Position numbers and translations under genes: made by a program. This document shows positions 7,418 to 15,685 of a DNA stretch of 32,470 bases, in pieces. Origin of the DNA: Bacteroidales bacterium UBA1735 (GTDB taxonomy: Bacteria > Bacteroidota > Bacteroidia > Bacteroidales > Paludibacteraceae). How positions within the stretch are numbered: position 1 is the first letter of the stretch; each line of letters starts with the position of its first letter. A model generated the notes under the pieces. It was not told the DNA's origin, did no database searches, and was given only the letters and a program-made list of their open reading frames with translations. The stretch is from NCBI GenBank assembly GCA_002315745.1, contig DCID01000030.1:1-32470 (forward strand), written 5' to 3'.

Positions 7418-7445
7418 GTTGCAGAACTAGACGTTAGGGAATAGT

Positions 7446-7859
7446 TTAGTCAGCGTAGTTGACAACATGGTTACCATCCTGATTGACGGAAACATAAATC
7501 TTTTTTCCTTCTGGAACTGGGTTCAGCGAATACAACTTAGTAAGAGCTGTATCCTTGTTATAGTCCAAATACTTGATAGATGTTGGATAGGTAACATCTG
7601 AATTGCCCACTATAACTGCCAAGTAAGCACCCGAAGCACGGTTAGTCAACATCACATTGTACGCAGTGTCTTTTGAAGGACGGATTGCGTCATCCAGCAT
7701 CATGAATGTTTGCCCATCCATGTAACCCGTCATAATACCAACAACACGATCGGTGGAGTTAGCGATGTTGAAGTTGTACTCTTGGACTGCAGTATTATCA
7801 TTGCAACCCGTTAATGCGATGGCAGCAACAGCCATCAGTGCTAAAAATACTTTTTTCAT
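7446..7859 (-). CDS. Small secreted lipoprotein, function unknown
   Basis: 137 residues from the MKK start (an ATG two codons earlier is also possible). The N-terminus MKKVFLALMAVAAIALTGC is a textbook lipoprotein signal, with lipobox LTGC and acylated Cys19. The mature part (about 118 residues) is rich in Asn, Asp and Thr, has no further Cys, and alternates hydrophobic and polar residues like a beta-sandwich (VNQDGNHVVNY at the end). I do not recognise a domain. It stands alone, convergent with the tRNA-Pro unit, with its own promoter at 7916-7948. Localisation in the inner leaflet of the outer membrane or the cell surface is inferred from the signal only. Confidence 0.82.
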   Translation of the reverse strand: MKKVFLALMAVAAIALTGCNDNTAVQEYNFNIANSTDRVVGIMTGYMDGQTFMMLDDAIRPSKDTAYNVMLTNRASGAYLAVIVGNSDVTYPTSIKYLDYNKDTALTKLYSLNPVPEGKKIYVSVNQDGNHVVNYAD

Positions 7860-7915
7860 ACACATTGAGTTTTAAAAATATGAGTAATATGTTTTGTTTT
7901 CTTTCAAAATCGAGT

Positions 7916-7948
7916 GCAAAGGTAAGGAATATTTTTCATATACGCAAG
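7916..7948 (-). promoter_or_regulatory. Promoter of the lipoprotein gene
   Basis: Minus strand TACCTTTGC (7924-7916) with CTTG 20 bp upstream (7948-7945), a one-base departure from TTTG. The leader is about 50 nt. Confidence 0.75.
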
Positions 7949-8086
7949 TGTACGCAATAAAAAAATGTTTTTTTATGAAGAAATTGTCCGTTTCTGAACA
8001 TTTTTTGTATTTTCATTTTCGAAAAAGTACGTTTTTTAAGAAAGAATTTCCCCCTATTAATAATCGTACGATTTAGGCGCCAAATA
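7949..8086. other. Gene-free A/T-rich spacer
   Basis: Together with its flanks this makes a gap of about 360 bp between the lipoprotein ATG and the DUF3800 fragment. Apart from the two promoters I see nothing beyond A/T-rich runs and one short palindrome (CGTACG near 8066). Confidence 0.6.
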
Positions 8087-8119
8087 TTTGCATAATTCGA
8101 AGAAAAATATTAATTTTGC
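8087..8119 (+). promoter_or_regulatory. Promoter upstream of the DUF3800 fragment
   Basis: TTTG (8087-8090), 20-bp spacer, TAATTTTGC (8111-8119). It still looks intact, although the downstream gene has lost its 5' half. Confidence 0.8.
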
Positions 8120-8223
8120 ACCGGTTTTTGAGAACAAAGGAGTATTTTTTTAATACACAATCTTAAAAATCGGCAATTTTGCTCAGTTGGGTTTGCAAAA
8201 TGGGGTTAATATAGAATATATTA

Positions 8224-8595
8224 ATGGGTGGGACAATTTGCCCCCCACCAAACGAAAAGAATGAGATACATACGATTGTGGAGATGCGAGGAAAAAAGGA
8301 AGACTTAAGTTTGCAATCTTTTTATGCGCAATTGCTTGATAAGGGAACATATTGGATTGATTCTAATAGATTAAAGAACATCGCAAAAAGTTTTACACAT
8401 TTATCAAAGAAGGCGAATGTGATTGGACTACAAGTTGCAGATTTAGTTGCCTACCCTATTACACGGCATCTTTTAGATCCTAATGAGCCCAACCTTGCGT
8501 ATGAAATTATTAAAGGCAATATATATCAACAGAATAACAAGATGACAGGCATAAAGATTGTACCTGAAGAACAAAAAAAGGATTGTCAGAACTGA
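8224..8595 (+). pseudogene. C-terminal fragment of a DUF3800 protein
   Basis: The 123-residue frame matches only the C-terminal half of DUF3800 proteins: VEMRGKKEDLSLQSFY, then the hallmark IGLQVADLVAYPITRHLL, EIIKGNIY and the final GIKIVP. The family is normally about 230-250 residues and begins with an acidic DESG-type motif in an RNase H-like fold. That half is missing and I cannot find it in any frame of 8120-8223. Residues 1-15 (MGGTICPPPNEKNEI) look like read-through of unrelated sequence. The fragment is probably a non-functional remnant, although its promoter and frame remain open. Its last bases form the terminator of an opposing small RNA. Confidence 0.75.
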
Positions 8596-8647
8596 CAACC
8601 CTTTCCAACCGGGGACACCCCAGTCCAAATTCCCTAAGGAATGTTCT
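8573..8647 (-). ncRNA. Candidate free-standing small RNA with three hairpins
   Basis: Read on the minus strand from a strong promoter (8685-8653), about 75 nt contain ATTCC/GGAAT (loop TTAG), CTGGGG/CCCCGG (loop TGT), and a terminator stem AAAGGGTTGTCAG/CTGACAATCCTTT ending in seven T. In stems two and three one pair is G-U on the minus strand but A-C on the plus strand, which argues that the minus strand is the functional RNA. No minus-strand gene lies within 700 bp downstream, so it is not an mRNA leader. The 3' end overlaps the DUF3800 fragment by about 20 bp. I do not recognise an Rfam family; length and motifs do not fit SRP RNA or 6S RNA. Confidence 0.72.
8576..8604. terminator. Terminator of the candidate small RNA
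   Basis: 13-bp stem with an AA/TT loop. On the minus strand all pairs form (one G-U) and T7 follows at 8579-8573. On the plus strand it falls across the DUF3800 stop codon and would be a weaker stop signal. Confidence 0.85.
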
Positions 8648-8652
8648 CGGCT

Positions 8653-8685
8653 GCAAAGGTACAACATTTTTTTGATATGACCAAA
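8653..8685 (-). promoter_or_regulatory. Promoter of the candidate small RNA
   Basis: Minus strand TTTG (8685-8682), 20-bp spacer containing a T-run, TACCTTTGC (8661-8653). Same form as the tRNA-Gln and tyrS promoters. Confidence 0.85.
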
Positions 8686-8687
8686 TT

Positions 8688-8721
8688 TTTGGGTAAAAAA
8701 AGTAAAAAAAAGTACATTTTT
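8688..8721 (+). promoter_or_regulatory. Possible weak promoter of the giant surface protein gene
   Basis: TTTG (8688-8691), 21-bp spacer, TACATTTTT (8713-8721), which lacks the final GC of the consensus. It nearly overlaps the divergent small RNA promoter. It is the best candidate before 8765. Confidence 0.35.
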
Positions 8722-8764
8722 AGTAAAAATAGACAATAATTACGAAAATTAAATACAAAAAGAT

Positions 8765-11700
8765 ATGAAACAAAATTTACAAATCAAGTTTTTTCTCCTT
8801 CTCGCATTAGCGATGGTGGGGAGTAGTAATGTGTGGGGCTTGTCAAAAACGACCTGGACATGGACTGCAAAGACAGCTATAGGTGTAGGAAGTGGTACAG
8901 TTCGAGCTGCTATTTGGAAAGATCCTGTAGCTGGAAGCGACTCTGAGGAAACAGGACAACAGACTTCTGGAACATCCTTAGTAACTGCATCAAAATCCGA
9001 ATCGGCATATTATTCAACTAGTGTTGCCAAACGTTATTGCAAATTTACAGTTGTCAGCACACCAGACGGATATGCATGGGGAGGATGGTACTCGTCGAGT
9101 GCATGTACAGGAGCCGCTGTATCTACAGAAACCTCTTATCAACCTGCCAGTAGTGCAGTCACCAATATGAATTACACATATTATGGTAAATTTAATGCTG
9201 TAACCGTATCTGCTGCTGCTGCTAAAAGTGTTTCTTTTACTAGTCCTGGCACAAAAAGTACATCCCTAACATTTAGTACTCAATATGCCGATGCTGATGC
9301 GGATTTTAATACACCCTCAATATCAGGTGATGGATGGACGATTACATCTTGGAGTTATGCCAATAATGCCGTCACAGTAAATGTTTCTTACACAGCGAGC
9401 TCTAGCACCTCTCAAGGGAATCATGCTTCTACCATTACAGTTAAATCAAAGGCTAATAAATCTGCTACTGGTACTGTCACTGCCAATGTTGATCTATCAC
9501 CATCATTGAGTGCATCTCCATCTACTATTGATTTTGGTATGTTCACAGTTGGCGTTGATGCTAAAAAGTCATCTACTGCAACCTTAACATTCAATGCAAA
9601 TGCCATCAATTGGAGCAAAACATCAGATGCTGACCTTGCACCTTTCTCTGCTGCTTTTAATGGAGATCATAGTAAAGTCACTATCTATTATGAACCAACA
9701 TCAGTTGGAACTGGTTCTTACCAAAAGACTCTAACCATTACCACTACGAATAGTCAAAGTTCTCCGCTTGCTAAATCAACTACCATCACACTTAATGGTC
9801 AAGCACAATCCATTACGAATCCAACGTACACTTGTTCAATAGCAAACTCTTACAATGTAGATGCTGCTGCAATTGACTTGAATGCATTATGGACAAGTAC
9901 AAGTCCTAGCACAAAGAATTACTCCATTGTAAGTTTTACTCCATCTGGAAGTAATAATCAGGGGGCAACTGCTCCTTCTATCACCAACAACATGCTTTCA
10001 TTGGGTCAAGCAGGAACTCTCGTGCTCAAACTTACCCAAGCTAAAGTTACAAGTTATTACGCTGGCGAAGATACAAAACAAATTACTATTAATAAAATTC
10101 AAACGACAATCTCTGGAAGCAATCAAACCAAAGAAGTTGAGGAAAACTTTGCAGGTGTTTATTCATTCACCAATACGGCCACAGCAAAACCAACCAATAA
10201 TTCTAGCGACGCATTTTATTACACCATAACTAATAATACGCCTACTGGCATTGTTAGTGGTAGTGCTCATTCCACAGAGGTTATTGCATACAACCCCAAT
10301 GAAAACAAAGTATATGTATATAATAAAGGTGTTGCCACCATTAAGTTTGCCCAAAAAGAAACGTATAAATACACAGGCAAAACTCAAGAATATACCGTGA
10401 CCGTTAACAAGCATGAGAACCATATCGCTATCAATGGTACAAACGACTCTTACGCGCAGAATATCTATATGGATGGTTATGCAAGCATCAACCTGACTGC
10501 TACCAATACCGACTATGCGGGTAGTGCTATTACCAACAATCAAACAGCCGGTAACGATATTGCTACGTTCTATCAAAACCAAAATGTAGTTTATGCATCT
10601 AACATCCTTGGCGATGCGACTTGGTCACTCTCGCAGCCAGAGAACTATAAATACAAAGCCGCTAACGCATCCTTTACGATCCATGTGGTAAAGCAATCCG
10701 AGGCTACTGATTGCTATGTACTCAATGCACCTGACGAGAAAAGTTATGGTAAATACGGAGATTGCGCTAATAAATCTTATCAAGATTTTAACCTATCCGC
10801 TCCTGGTAAAACACTTTCCTTCAATATGTGGAAATATAGTAGCACCAACGATATTGGAATGAAAGTATATGGATATGACGCAAATGGAAGCCAAGTATTC
10901 TTGCAAGAATATTCCATCGGAAGTTTAACTACTTCTGCTAAAAATTATTCCTTCAACATTGCTTCTAATGTAACAAGAATCCGCATTCAAAATGGTGGAG
11001 GTAATTATGCCACAGCTTCTACGCTTAACTGCTATGCCAGCGAAGTTAAAGTTACCCGTCTAACAAATCTCTCCGCTGCTGACGTCACAGTCGACAAGAC
11101 TTCTACAAATAATCCTATTCACCCTACTGAAACAGGTGTAGGCTCTATCACTATCAACCATAGTTTGGCAAATGGTGGTGACCTCAAGGTTACTTGGGAC
11201 AATGCGAAGTTCACTATCAATGACAAGACTTCCGCACAAGGTATCAACTTAGGCGATAAGGGTTGCTCCACAGGTAATACTACCCTACCTATCTCCTACA
11301 CCTCGCAAGTAGCAGGAGAAGATGTGGCACACCTTGTTATATATAATAATGTATATCGCGCAACTGCTACCATCACTGGCACAACCGTGAAGTTTGATCA
11401 AGTAATCACATGGGCGGATAACATCGAATACAAAACGGCTGGAGTAGATATAGAAAATGCTGCTACTTCTACGTTAGGCAATGTTACATATACTTCCTCT
11501 AACCCCGAAGTTATTTCGGTAGTAGGCAACGTACTGCACACCATTAAGAAAGGAACAGCCACTATCACCGCCCATTCTGCAGGAAATGCCGAATACAACG
11601 AAAAATACTCCGACAAACTCATCACCGTCACCGATGATAAGGTACAGTGGATTGAATGGAATCAAACGCTCACTAACCTCAAATTAGGCGATAGCAACAA

Positions 11701-14700
11701 GACGCTTAATGCATCTGCTCACTCCGATGTTACAGGTTGCGTCTCAGAAGGCGCACGCCCTATTACCTACTCATCCAGTGATGAAAGCGTCGTCAAAGTG
11801 GTGAACACTAACCAACTTTGCGTAGTAGGTGTAGGTACCGCTACTGTTACCGCTACACAAGCGGGTGGTGAAGACGCAGACGGACACACCTTCATTCCAA
11901 CATCGACACAGAAGAAAGCCATCGTGCGTGATCCTTCCGCTGCGTGTGAAACCTATATCTACAATCAACCTGAAGAATGGAAAAAAGATATGGGTTGGAA
12001 CTCGGCTTATCATCACTCACATACTCAAGAGATTGACTTCGGAGGTCAAGAACCTGGTTACTACAATGTCGATTATAAAGGTGAGTCACACGATGTAGCT
12101 GTTGCGTACTACAATGTCAACTTCTATATTGATCAATATGTCAATGGTAGTTGGGTTAACGTACAAGACCTTGGCAAACCAGCCGAAGATCAAACACTCA
12201 ACACGGGTAATGTGAATCTTAACCGCAAAGCCACCAAGATGCGCTTCCGCGTAGATGGATACACTGGTTATACCACCTTCAAAGATTGCCAAGTCACTCT
12301 TGCTCGCTACATAGAGACTGCTAACACCCTCAATAAGTTCGAAGCGAAAGTGGGCGGTGTACACGAGCAAACACTCACCATCCGATATTCCAATGTTCAA
12401 GGTCCTTTGACAATCACTCACAACACTTCCTCTTCCTTTGCTTTAGACGTAACAGAGAAAGCAACTGTATGTGGCGATTATGGCACCATGGATGTGAAAG
12501 TAACCTACAATCCATTGGTCGAGAACGACGATGAGAAAGATGTACTCGTTATCTCCGATGGTGTATCCTCCATCAACGTTAATCTGTCTGGTGTAGCATC
12601 TATCACCAACCGTCATATCGTTTGGGAGCAAACTCCTGCACCTGTCTATACGATACAAACGGTTACTCTGACCGCAGAGGCTCGTACCGACTTGGATGCC
12701 AAAGCAGGCGAAGTCTTCTATGCAATGGATGGAACATCCACTACTGGTTCTGTAACAGGCAATACTCTATCCTTTGCACAAGATGGTACGGCTAAAGTGA
12801 TTGCTCAAGCCGTTGCCGATCCTAAATACTCGGCTGCCGCTGCCGTCAGCAAAACTTGGACAGTAAGCAAGACCCCAACGACCATCTCCACGATGCCTAC
12901 CGCCTTTGGAGATATTGTTAGCGGCACAAACATTGCCAGCCTAACCTTGACGGGATGGGAAGTGACCAATACTGTTAATAGCGAAGTTGTAGAAGGTACT
13001 TTAGCCATCACCGCAGGTGACCTCGTCAATGTAGGCGATAAGAACCTGACCATCACCTTCACTCCGACGAACACCAATATGTTCACAGGTTGTACCGCAA
13101 ATATGCCTGTTCACGTTATCCAACGCGCTCCCGAAGCAGGTGAAGTTATTCCTGTAGCCGCTGACATCACTTATGGTGCAGCTGTAAAAACCTCTGTACT
13201 GACTAATAATGGTACACTTGCAGGAACACTTACATGGATAGATGCACGCAAAGATGACATCTTAACAGCTGGTACATACAACGACATGGAAGTTCTTTTC
13301 ACCCCCAACAATACTAATATAGAAGCAACAAACTATACCGTTACCTTGACCATTAATGCTCCAATAATCACAGAGAACAAGTTCACCAATGCCGATGGTG
13401 ATAACAACTGGAATAATCCTAACAACTGGACTTCGGGTGTTGTTCCTGAGAAACTAAACGATGTGGATGTGGTAATCAATGGCGAAATGGTTATCGATGA
13501 GACCATCATCGTCAATAGCATGACCATCGAATCAGGTGCTAGCGTCAAAGTGATTGTCAATGGTGACCTCAGCATCCACGATGCATCCTTGGCACGTGAC
13601 AGTTATGGTGACCTCTTCATCAAGAACGGCGGTGCAGTAGAACTCTCCTCTACTAGTTCCAAGAAGATGATGGTACATAACTTTGTCATTGAGTCCTCCA
13701 TCGGTACCGACGGCACCAGCACCAGTGGTCAGATCTCCAACGCAGATGCTCTCGCCTTCGACGAAGGTGGTGACGCATACATCGACATCAACCTCGATCC
13801 TTCGGGCATAGCGGATGACAGCAAATGGTATGGTTTTACCGTTCCTTTCCAAGTAGATATTGCTACTGGTATCGCTCGCAAAGAGAATGATGGTTCATTC
13901 AAGGTTCTTGCAGACAAAACGAACTTCGACATCATGAAGTATAACTCCGACAAACGTCTTTCTTCAGGCAAAGGTTGGGAGTACTACCATGGCACTTTAC
14001 AACCTGGTGAGTTCTACTTGCTCGCTATCGACGGCTCCAACAACGTCTATAGTTTCCGCAAGAAAGCAGGGGCTGCATTGGTTTCCGATGGCACGATGGC
14101 GTTGAAGACCAACGGCACAGGTACAAATGCCAACTGGAATGCAGTAGGTAATCCTACTATGCAACAAGTGAAAGCAGAGTTCTCCAATAAGATTGTACAA
14201 GTGTACCTCAATGGTCTCAATCAATACAAAGCCGTTTCAACCGAAGACGCTAACTTCGTGGTAGGTTGCCCATTCTTCATCCAAGCAAGTACCAATGAGA
14301 ACTTGACACTAACCGCAGATAACAGCCATAGTACTTTCTACGCACCACGCCGTGAAGCCAACGTAAGCGATATGTTCCGTGTACGCTTCGGTCAAGATGC
14401 CGAACACTACTCCGACCAAATCTTCGTTTCTGCTTCCGAAGATGCTTTGGATCAATACGAGATTGGTCACGATGTAGCCAAAGTGGGTGTAGGTACTATC
14501 TCGGCTCAATTGTGGGTAAATGCTTACAGTCAGAAACTCTGCGCTCACGAGGCTGTGCTCACAAACAACAATGCCGACTTCGCATTGACCCTCTATGCAC
14601 CAAAGGCTGGTGAATATACGGTATCCATTAACCGCGAGAAGATGCCTAATGACGCTGCTCTCTACCTCACTGAGAATGGCAACATCATCTGGAACTTATC

Positions 14701-14902
14701 CACATCCGATTATACTGTTGAACTCAACAAGGGTAACAACACCAGCTATGGCTTACGCCTCGTTCAAGAGCGTCGCATCACAACCGATACCGAGAACGTA
14801 GAGACTAAGGCACAAACGAATAAGATGATTATTAACTCTAACATGTACATCTTCCGTGAAGGTAAGATCTACGATGCTACTGGTAAACTCGTAAAATATT
14901 AA
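8765..14902 (+). CDS. Giant secreted multi-domain surface protein with T9SS-like C-terminus
   Basis: 2045 residues. A type I signal peptide covers about 1-25 (IKFFLLLALAMVGSS, cleavage near VWG). The mature chain is a series of Ig-like beta domains: a choice-of-anchor-like unit at about 245-345 (STIDFGMFTVGV), two bacterial Ig2-like units at about 878-1055 (SSNPEVISVVGN; YSSSDESVVKVVN), a second anchor-like unit at 1185-1280, MBG-like repeats at 1372-1528, and a segment starting NNWNNPNNWTSGVVP at about 1547. The end (KMIINSNMYIFREGKIYDA, then TGKLVKY) resembles the short T9SS type A sorting tails of Bacteroidales. No catalytic motif was recognised, so an adhesin or surface-layer role is inference. 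A 40-codon gene follows 3 bp later. Confidence 0.88.
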   Translation: MKQNLQIKFFLLLALAMVGSSNVWGLSKTTWTWTAKTAIGVGSGTVRAAIWKDPVAGSDSEETGQQTSGTSLVTASKSESAYYSTSVAKRYCKFTVVSTPDGYAWGGWYSSSACTGAAVSTETSYQPASSAVTNMNYTYYGKFNAVTVSAAAAKSVSFTSPGTKSTSLTFSTQYADADADFNTPSISGDGWTITSWSYANNAVTVNVSYTASSSTSQGNHASTITVKSKANKSATGTVTANVDLSPSLSASPSTIDFGMFTVGVDAKKSSTATLTFNANAINWSKTSDADLAPFSAAFNGDHSKVTIYYEPTSVGTGSYQKTLTITTTNSQSSPLAKSTTITLNGQAQSITNPTYTCSIANSYNVDAAAIDLNALWTSTSPSTKNYSIVSFTPSGSNNQGATAPSITNNMLSLGQAGTLVLKLTQAKVTSYYAGEDTKQITINKIQTTISGSNQTKEVEENFAGVYSFTNTATAKPTNNSSDAFYYTITNNTPTGIVSGSAHSTEVIAYNPNENKVYVYNKGVATIKFAQKETYKYTGKTQEYTVTVNKHENHIAINGTNDSYAQNIYMDGYASINLTATNTDYAGSAITNNQTAGNDIATFYQNQNVVYASNILGDATWSLSQPENYKYKAANASFTIHVVKQSEATDCYVLNAPDEKSYGKYGDCANKSYQDFNLSAPGKTLSFNMWKYSSTNDIGMKVYGYDANGSQVFLQEYSIGSLTTSAKNYSFNIASNVTRIRIQNGGGNYATASTLNCYASEVKVTRLTNLSAADVTVDKTSTNNPIHPTETGVGSITINHSLANGGDLKVTWDNAKFTINDKTSAQGINLGDKGCSTGNTTLPISYTSQVAGEDVAHLVIYNNVYRATATITGTTVKFDQVITWADNIEYKTAGVDIENAATSTLGNVTYTSSNPEVISVVGNVLHTIKKGTATITAHSAGNAEYNEKYSDKLITVTDDKVQWIEWNQTLTNLKLGDSNKTLNASAHSDVTGCVSEGARPITYSSSDESVVKVVNTNQLCVVGVGTATVTATQAGGEDADGHTFIPTSTQKKAIVRDPSAACETYIYNQPEEWKKDMGWNSAYHHSHTQEIDFGGQEPGYYNVDYKGESHDVAVAYYNVNFYIDQYVNGSWVNVQDLGKPAEDQTLNTGNVNLNRKATKMRFRVDGYTGYTTFKDCQVTLARYIETANTLNKFEAKVGGVHEQTLTIRYSNVQGPLTITHNTSSSFALDVTEKATVCGDYGTMDVKVTYNPLVENDDEKDVLVISDGVSSINVNLSGVASITNRHIVWEQTPAPVYTIQTVTLTAEARTDLDAKAGEVFYAMDGTSTTGSVTGNTLSFAQDGTAKVIAQAVADPKYSAAAAVSKTWTVSKTPTTISTMPTAFGDIVSGTNIASLTLTGWEVTNTVNSEVVEGTLAITAGDLVNVGDKNLTITFTPTNTNMFTGCTANMPVHVIQRAPEAGEVIPVAADITYGAAVKTSVLTNNGTLAGTLTWIDARKDDILTAGTYNDMEVLFTPNNTNIEATNYTVTLTINAPIITENKFTNADGDNNWNNPNNWTSGVVPEKLNDVDVVINGEMVIDETIIVNSMTIESGASVKVIVNGDLSIHDASLARDSYGDLFIKNGGAVELSSTSSKKMMVHNFVIESSIGTDGTSTSGQISNADALAFDEGGDAYIDINLDPSGIADDSKWYGFTVPFQVDIATGIARKENDGSFKVLADKTNFDIMKYNSDKRLSSGKGWEYYHGTLQPGEFYLLAIDGSNNVYSFRKKAGAALVSDGTMALKTNGTGTNANWNAVGNPTMQQVKAEFSNKIVQVYLNGLNQYKAVSTEDANFVVGCPFFIQASTNENLTLTADNSHSTFYAPRREANVSDMFRVRFGQDAEHYSDQIFVSASEDALDQYEIGHDVAKVGVGTISAQLWVNAYSQKLCAHEAVLTNNNADFALTLYAPKAGEYTVSINREKMPNDAALYLTENGNIIWNLSTSDYTVELNKGNNTSYGLRLVQERRITTDTENVETKAQTNKMIINSNMYIFREGKIYDATGKLVKY

Positions 14903-14905
14903 GGT

Positions 14906-15028
14906 ATGAAAAAGATATATAGTCAACCCATCACAGGAGCTGTGCAATTAGAAACACCCGCATACACATGCAGAGCTGAGGAAAGTACCACCCCTGAACC
15001 TCCAGGAGCTCCTATCCGCAAAATGTAG
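14906..15028 (+). CDS. 40-residue peptide coupled to the giant surface protein gene
   Basis: ATG 14906 to TAG 15028 encodes 40 residues, beginning MKKIYSQPITGAVQLET and ending PPGAPIRKM. It starts 3 bp after the giant gene's stop and is followed by a strong terminator 23 bp downstream, so it lies inside the transcript. The opening MKK-Y-x-x-P followed by alternating hydrophobic residues resembles a loose group of short uncharacterised Bacteroidales peptides (MKK-Y-x-K-P...). It has one Cys, a Pro-rich tail (TPEPPGAP) and no signal peptide. Function unknown. A maturation substrate, chaperone-like partner or leader-bearing peptide are all possible. Confidence 0.6.
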   Translation: MKKIYSQPITGAVQLETPAYTCRAEESTTPEPPGAPIRKM

Positions 15029-15047
15029 TCCCCTACATTCGACATCC

Positions 15048-15085
15048 AAAAGTAACCCACATTGTTCGCAGTGTGGGTTACTTTT
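15048..15085 (+). terminator. Strong terminator after the giant gene and its peptide
   Basis: AAAAGTAACCCACA and TGTGGGTTACTTTT form a 14-bp stem around TTGTTCGCAG, followed by T. The central 30 bp (15052-15081) recur identically at 17485-17514. Confidence 0.9.
15052..15081. repeat. 30-bp palindromic repeat, left copy
   Basis: GTAACCCACAT, TGTTCGCA, GTGTGGGTTAC: arms of 11 bp (10 complementary) around 8 bp. Identical over all 30 bases to 17485-17514. The hipBA module lies between the two copies. Confidence 0.95.
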
Positions 15086-15127
15086 TGCGCGCAGCATTTT
15101 TAACTGCATCTTTAACTGCATTTGGGC

Positions 15128-15145
15128 TTTTTTTTTTGGGGGGGG
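15128..15145 (+). repeat. Homopolymer pair T10-G8
   Basis: Ten T directly followed by eight G in the spacer, the longest G-run in the window. Slippage-prone; no gene covers it. Confidence 0.85.
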
Positions 15146-15176
15146 CAGTATAACACACTGATAATCAGCATTGCTA

Positions 15177-15218
15177 CCTTAGTGATTCCTTAGTGATTCC
15201 TTAGTGGTTCCTTAGTCC
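15177..15218 (+). repeat. 11-bp tandem repeat (CCTTAGTGATT, 3.8 copies)
   Basis: Two perfect copies, one with G for A at position 9, and a partial fourth copy. Confidence 0.92.
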
Positions 15219-15330
15219 GTCTCGGGACCTGCAGGGGCTTTGCAGATAGTTTGCAGATGCACCTGCACGGGTTGTCAATTGCAGGGCGATTGCATCGCCC
15301 GCTATAAAGTTTAATAAACCAACATAGACA

Positions 15331-15371
15331 AGGAACATTCGGGAAAAGTCGGGAAATTCCCGAATATTCCT
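15331..15371. repeat. Inverted repeat rich in TTCGGGAA/TTCCCGAA
   Basis: 15-bp arms (AGGAACATTCGGGAA and TTCCCGAATATTCCT) with one mismatch and an 11-bp loop that contains another CGGGAAA. The same core word recurs just before the hipB promoter, so this may be a distal operator. Confidence 0.6.
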
Positions 15372-15546
15372 GAATTCCTTTATGAGTATTCAGTGGCCGT
15401 TCTATTCTCTAATATATTGATTTATAGTCTATTGCCGTTACGTTTGTCCCTTATGAGTAAAATCTCACGGACGCATCCCAAATGTCCACCAAACGTCCGT
15501 GAACATAATTCACCTCCCTACTTTTTTGCACTTTTTTGCGAATTTA

Positions 15547-15563
15547 TCCCGAAAAAATCGGGA
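15547..15563. promoter_or_regulatory. Candidate HipB operator
   Basis: Palindrome TCCCGA, five A, TCGGGA lies 4 bp upstream of the hipB -33 box. HipB proteins repress their own operon from palindromes (TATCC-N8-GGATA in Escherichia coli), and this one is preceded by TA. The repeated core upstream at 15331-15371 supports a regulatory role. Binding is inferred. Confidence 0.5.
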
Positions 15564-15567
15564 AATA

Positions 15568-15600
15568 TTTGCATATATCAAAAAAAAGTAGTACTTTTGC
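15568..15600 (+). promoter_or_regulatory. hipBA promoter
   Basis: TTTG (15568-15571), 20-bp spacer, TACTTTTGC (15592-15600). The leader to the hipB ATG is about 80 nt and very A/T-rich. Confidence 0.87.
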
Positions 15601-15685
15601 AGCGAATTTGAGAAATATAACATATAGAGCACTTTATTTTAAGCGCAAAATATGTAGATTAAACATATAATAGTATATATTATTT

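Larger units (their letters stand above)
15086..15567. other. Repeat-rich gene-free spacer upstream of hipBA
   Basis: No supported gene. It contains a T10-G8 homopolymer pair (15128-15145), an 11-bp tandem repeat (15177-15218), a zone dense in TGCA words (about 15229-15295), a perfect hairpin GGGCGAT TGC ATCGCCC (15284-15300), a 15-bp inverted repeat with one mismatch (15331-15345 and 15357-15371), and a 9-bp inverted repeat TCACGGACG/CGTCCGTGA (15465-15502). The base composition and repeat density differ from the flanking genes. Confidence 0.75.

Noticed and set aside
8180..8200. tRNA D-arm-like word GCTCAGTTGG
   Set aside because: No anticodon arm, T-arm or acceptor pairing around it.
15393..15611. 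72-codon plus-strand ORF in the spacer before hipB
   Set aside because: It contains the hipB promoter and the operator-like palindromes and has no recognisable sequence.
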